Origin: Todiramphus chloris collaris
Lineage: Eukaryota > Chordata > Aves > Coraciiformes > Alcedinidae
Length of the DNA: 64,000 nt
Direction of reading: 5' to 3'
Assembly (NCBI GenBank): GCA_025345505.1
Contig: JANVCC010010406.1
Span: 11,365,679 to 11,429,678, forward strand
The notes beneath the pieces were generated by a model. That model made no database searches. It was not told the origin of the DNA and was given only the letters and a program-made list of their open reading frames with translations. Below are positions 62,793 to 64,000 of the stretch, piece by piece (position 1 is the stretch's first letter; each line of letters begins with the position of its first letter). Made by a program: the position numbers and the translations under genes.

Positions 62793-64000
62793 CTGTATGA
62801 GAATGGTAGGTTAGTTATAAGCACCAGTTTTAGCATATTATTTCTCTAGATTTACACTGGTATGTTACAGACATCTCTAAAAGGAGATTTACAAAAATAC
62901 TTGATCATTTTAAGGTAAGTTTGTGGAAGACTATACAAAGCAAATGGGAAACGAGGAAGGTGTGTCTGTGTTGCCCCAGGGCAGCAGAAGTCAGAAGTAC
63001 ACACCACATTTTCATACAGTTAACACTGGCCTATGTTCCAGCTAAGGGTCCACAACTCAAACCCCTCTGTAGTCTCAAAGGGCAAGGACAAGACCAAACA
63101 CCCCAGAAGAAGTTTGAAAGCTCTGTTTTTATGCTTCATGATGAATGAGGGGGAGAAATGTTGATTGCTGTCCTCTATGCGAGACTCCTAGCAGCATGAA
63201 TTTTATTCCATTTCCATTCTAGCAAAACTAGGGGGTGTAAGTGATGCAAGGTTTCAGCTAACTTCTGATGTTGTAAGGGGGCAGAAAAGGGCATCAAGCA
63301 CAGTCCCTAAGCTGACAGGGCATTTTAACTCCTGGAGCACTTTGCAGCAGTTCCATCAAAGGGAAGTCAACAACCTAAATCTGTGAGCAACATGAAGTGC
63401 TGATAGGTTTGAAATTGCTTTTGGCATTAGTGTAGCAGGAGTGAAATGCTCATGTAAGTAGCACAGATGGCACCAATCACTTGCAGGATGTCAAGAAATA
63501 ATACATTTAAAAATACTGCCTCAAACCCCACCACTCAATCCACTACACCAAACAGAATCACACAATGTTAGGTGTTGGAAGGGACCTTGAAAGATCATCT
63601 AGTCCAACCCCTCTGCTAGAGCAGGATCACCTAGATCAGGTCACACAGGAATGCATCCTGGCAGGTTGCGTTCAGGTGGCACAAGTAGCACAACACAAAT
63701 ACTAGAGCTGCCTGATGTGATTGTATGTTGGGGTTTTTTTGGTCAGCCTTCCAGGCTTGAAATTCTGGCCCAGGTGAAAGACAAAGGATCTGGGGCTCAA
63801 GTCTCCTAATCTGATCAGTCTGTAATGAAATCATCACTAAGAAGAGTCTTCCCAGCTAATAGTAGGTGTTCTGGGTGGGTGTTCCTGCTCTCACTCAGGC
63901 TTCATTACAGAGAGGTTTGTGGAAGAAGCCTGGGCAGGCAGACTTGCTTAGTCATGTTGTTCAGGCAGGTTAATGAACCTGCCCTTACTCAGAATAAGCT
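62793..64000 (-). other. FCHO2 intron, partial
   Basis: This is sequence upstream of the third-from-last FCHO2 exon, running off the right edge. It contains one minus-strand CR1 3'-end fragment (63553-63690). No further FCHO2 exon was found; the expected preceding exon should end with a TG split-codon base pair. Confidence 0.65.
63553..63690 (-). mobile_element. CR1 3'-end fragment, antisense, inside an FCHO2 intron
   Basis: It opens with AGAATCACACAATGTTAGGT and GTTGGAAGGGACCTTGAAAG. It then has ATCATCTAGTCCAACCCCTC and GATCAGGTCACACAGGAATG, the reverse complement of the CR1 tail. Confidence 0.85.

Noticed and set aside
63980-64000. Possible FCHO2 splice donor (minus GA|gtaagg) at the right edge
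   Set aside because: The next FCHO2 exon needs a split codon ending TG before the junction (Trp by family comparison). This site ends GA, and the short upstream sequence is not FCHO2-like.
1-64000. tRNA, rRNA, microRNA, CRISPR, endogenous viral gene or DNA-transposon copies
   Set aside because: I looked on both strands and found no cloverleaf-type boxes, direct-repeat/spacer arrays, LTR pairs or viral protein motifs that I could support. Small or diverged cases could be missed without a search tool.

Overview
This is vertebrate nuclear DNA, almost certainly from a bird. It carries several CR1 non-LTR retrotransposon copies with typical avian 3' ends, compact GC-rich CpG islands in an AT-rich background, and spliced genes with small exons. 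I recognise three protein-coding genes, all on the minus strand: FCHO2 (3' end only), TMEM171 and TMEM174. In mammals these genes lie in the same order and relative orientation (FCHO2, TMEM171, TMEM174, then FOXD1), so the window is a conserved syntenic block seen in reverse. The species cannot be determined from the sequence alone.

Layout from left to right. Bases 1 to about 13,400 are non-coding and correspond to the gene-poor side towards FOXD1, with simple repeats and a few AT-rich stretches that could be conserved regulatory elements. From 13,400 to 14,280 there is an orphan CpG-rich block holding a 17/18-bp minisatellite, a strong CTCF-like motif, a 100-N assembly gap with the same 36 bp on both sides, and a perfect 12-bp hairpin. 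TMEM174 (two coding exons) occupies 18,060-19,750. TMEM171 has three coding exons between 26,417 and 33,467, and its non-coding first exon and promoter appear to lie in the CpG island at 39.1-40.1 kb. From 42.5 to 52.9 kb there is a cluster of CR1 copies, including one long 5'-truncated, internally deleted copy with a reverse-transcriptase reading frame. From about 57.6 kb to the right edge lies the FCHO2 3' UTR and its last three coding exons, which encode the C-terminal end of the mu-homology domain.

Functionally, FCHO2 is an early clathrin-coated-pit protein. TMEM174 and TMEM171 are small multipass membrane proteins whose cytoplasmic tails carry several PPxY motifs (possible WW-domain ligands). 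TMEM174 is known in mammals as a kidney proximal-tubule protein linked to phosphate-transporter control. No tRNA, rRNA, CRISPR array or bacterial-type operon was seen. The least ordinary features are the FCHO2 GC-AG intron, the CTCF/minisatellite/hairpin block next to the gap, the shared last-exon design of TMEM174 and TMEM171, and the CR1 copy with an altered catalytic box.
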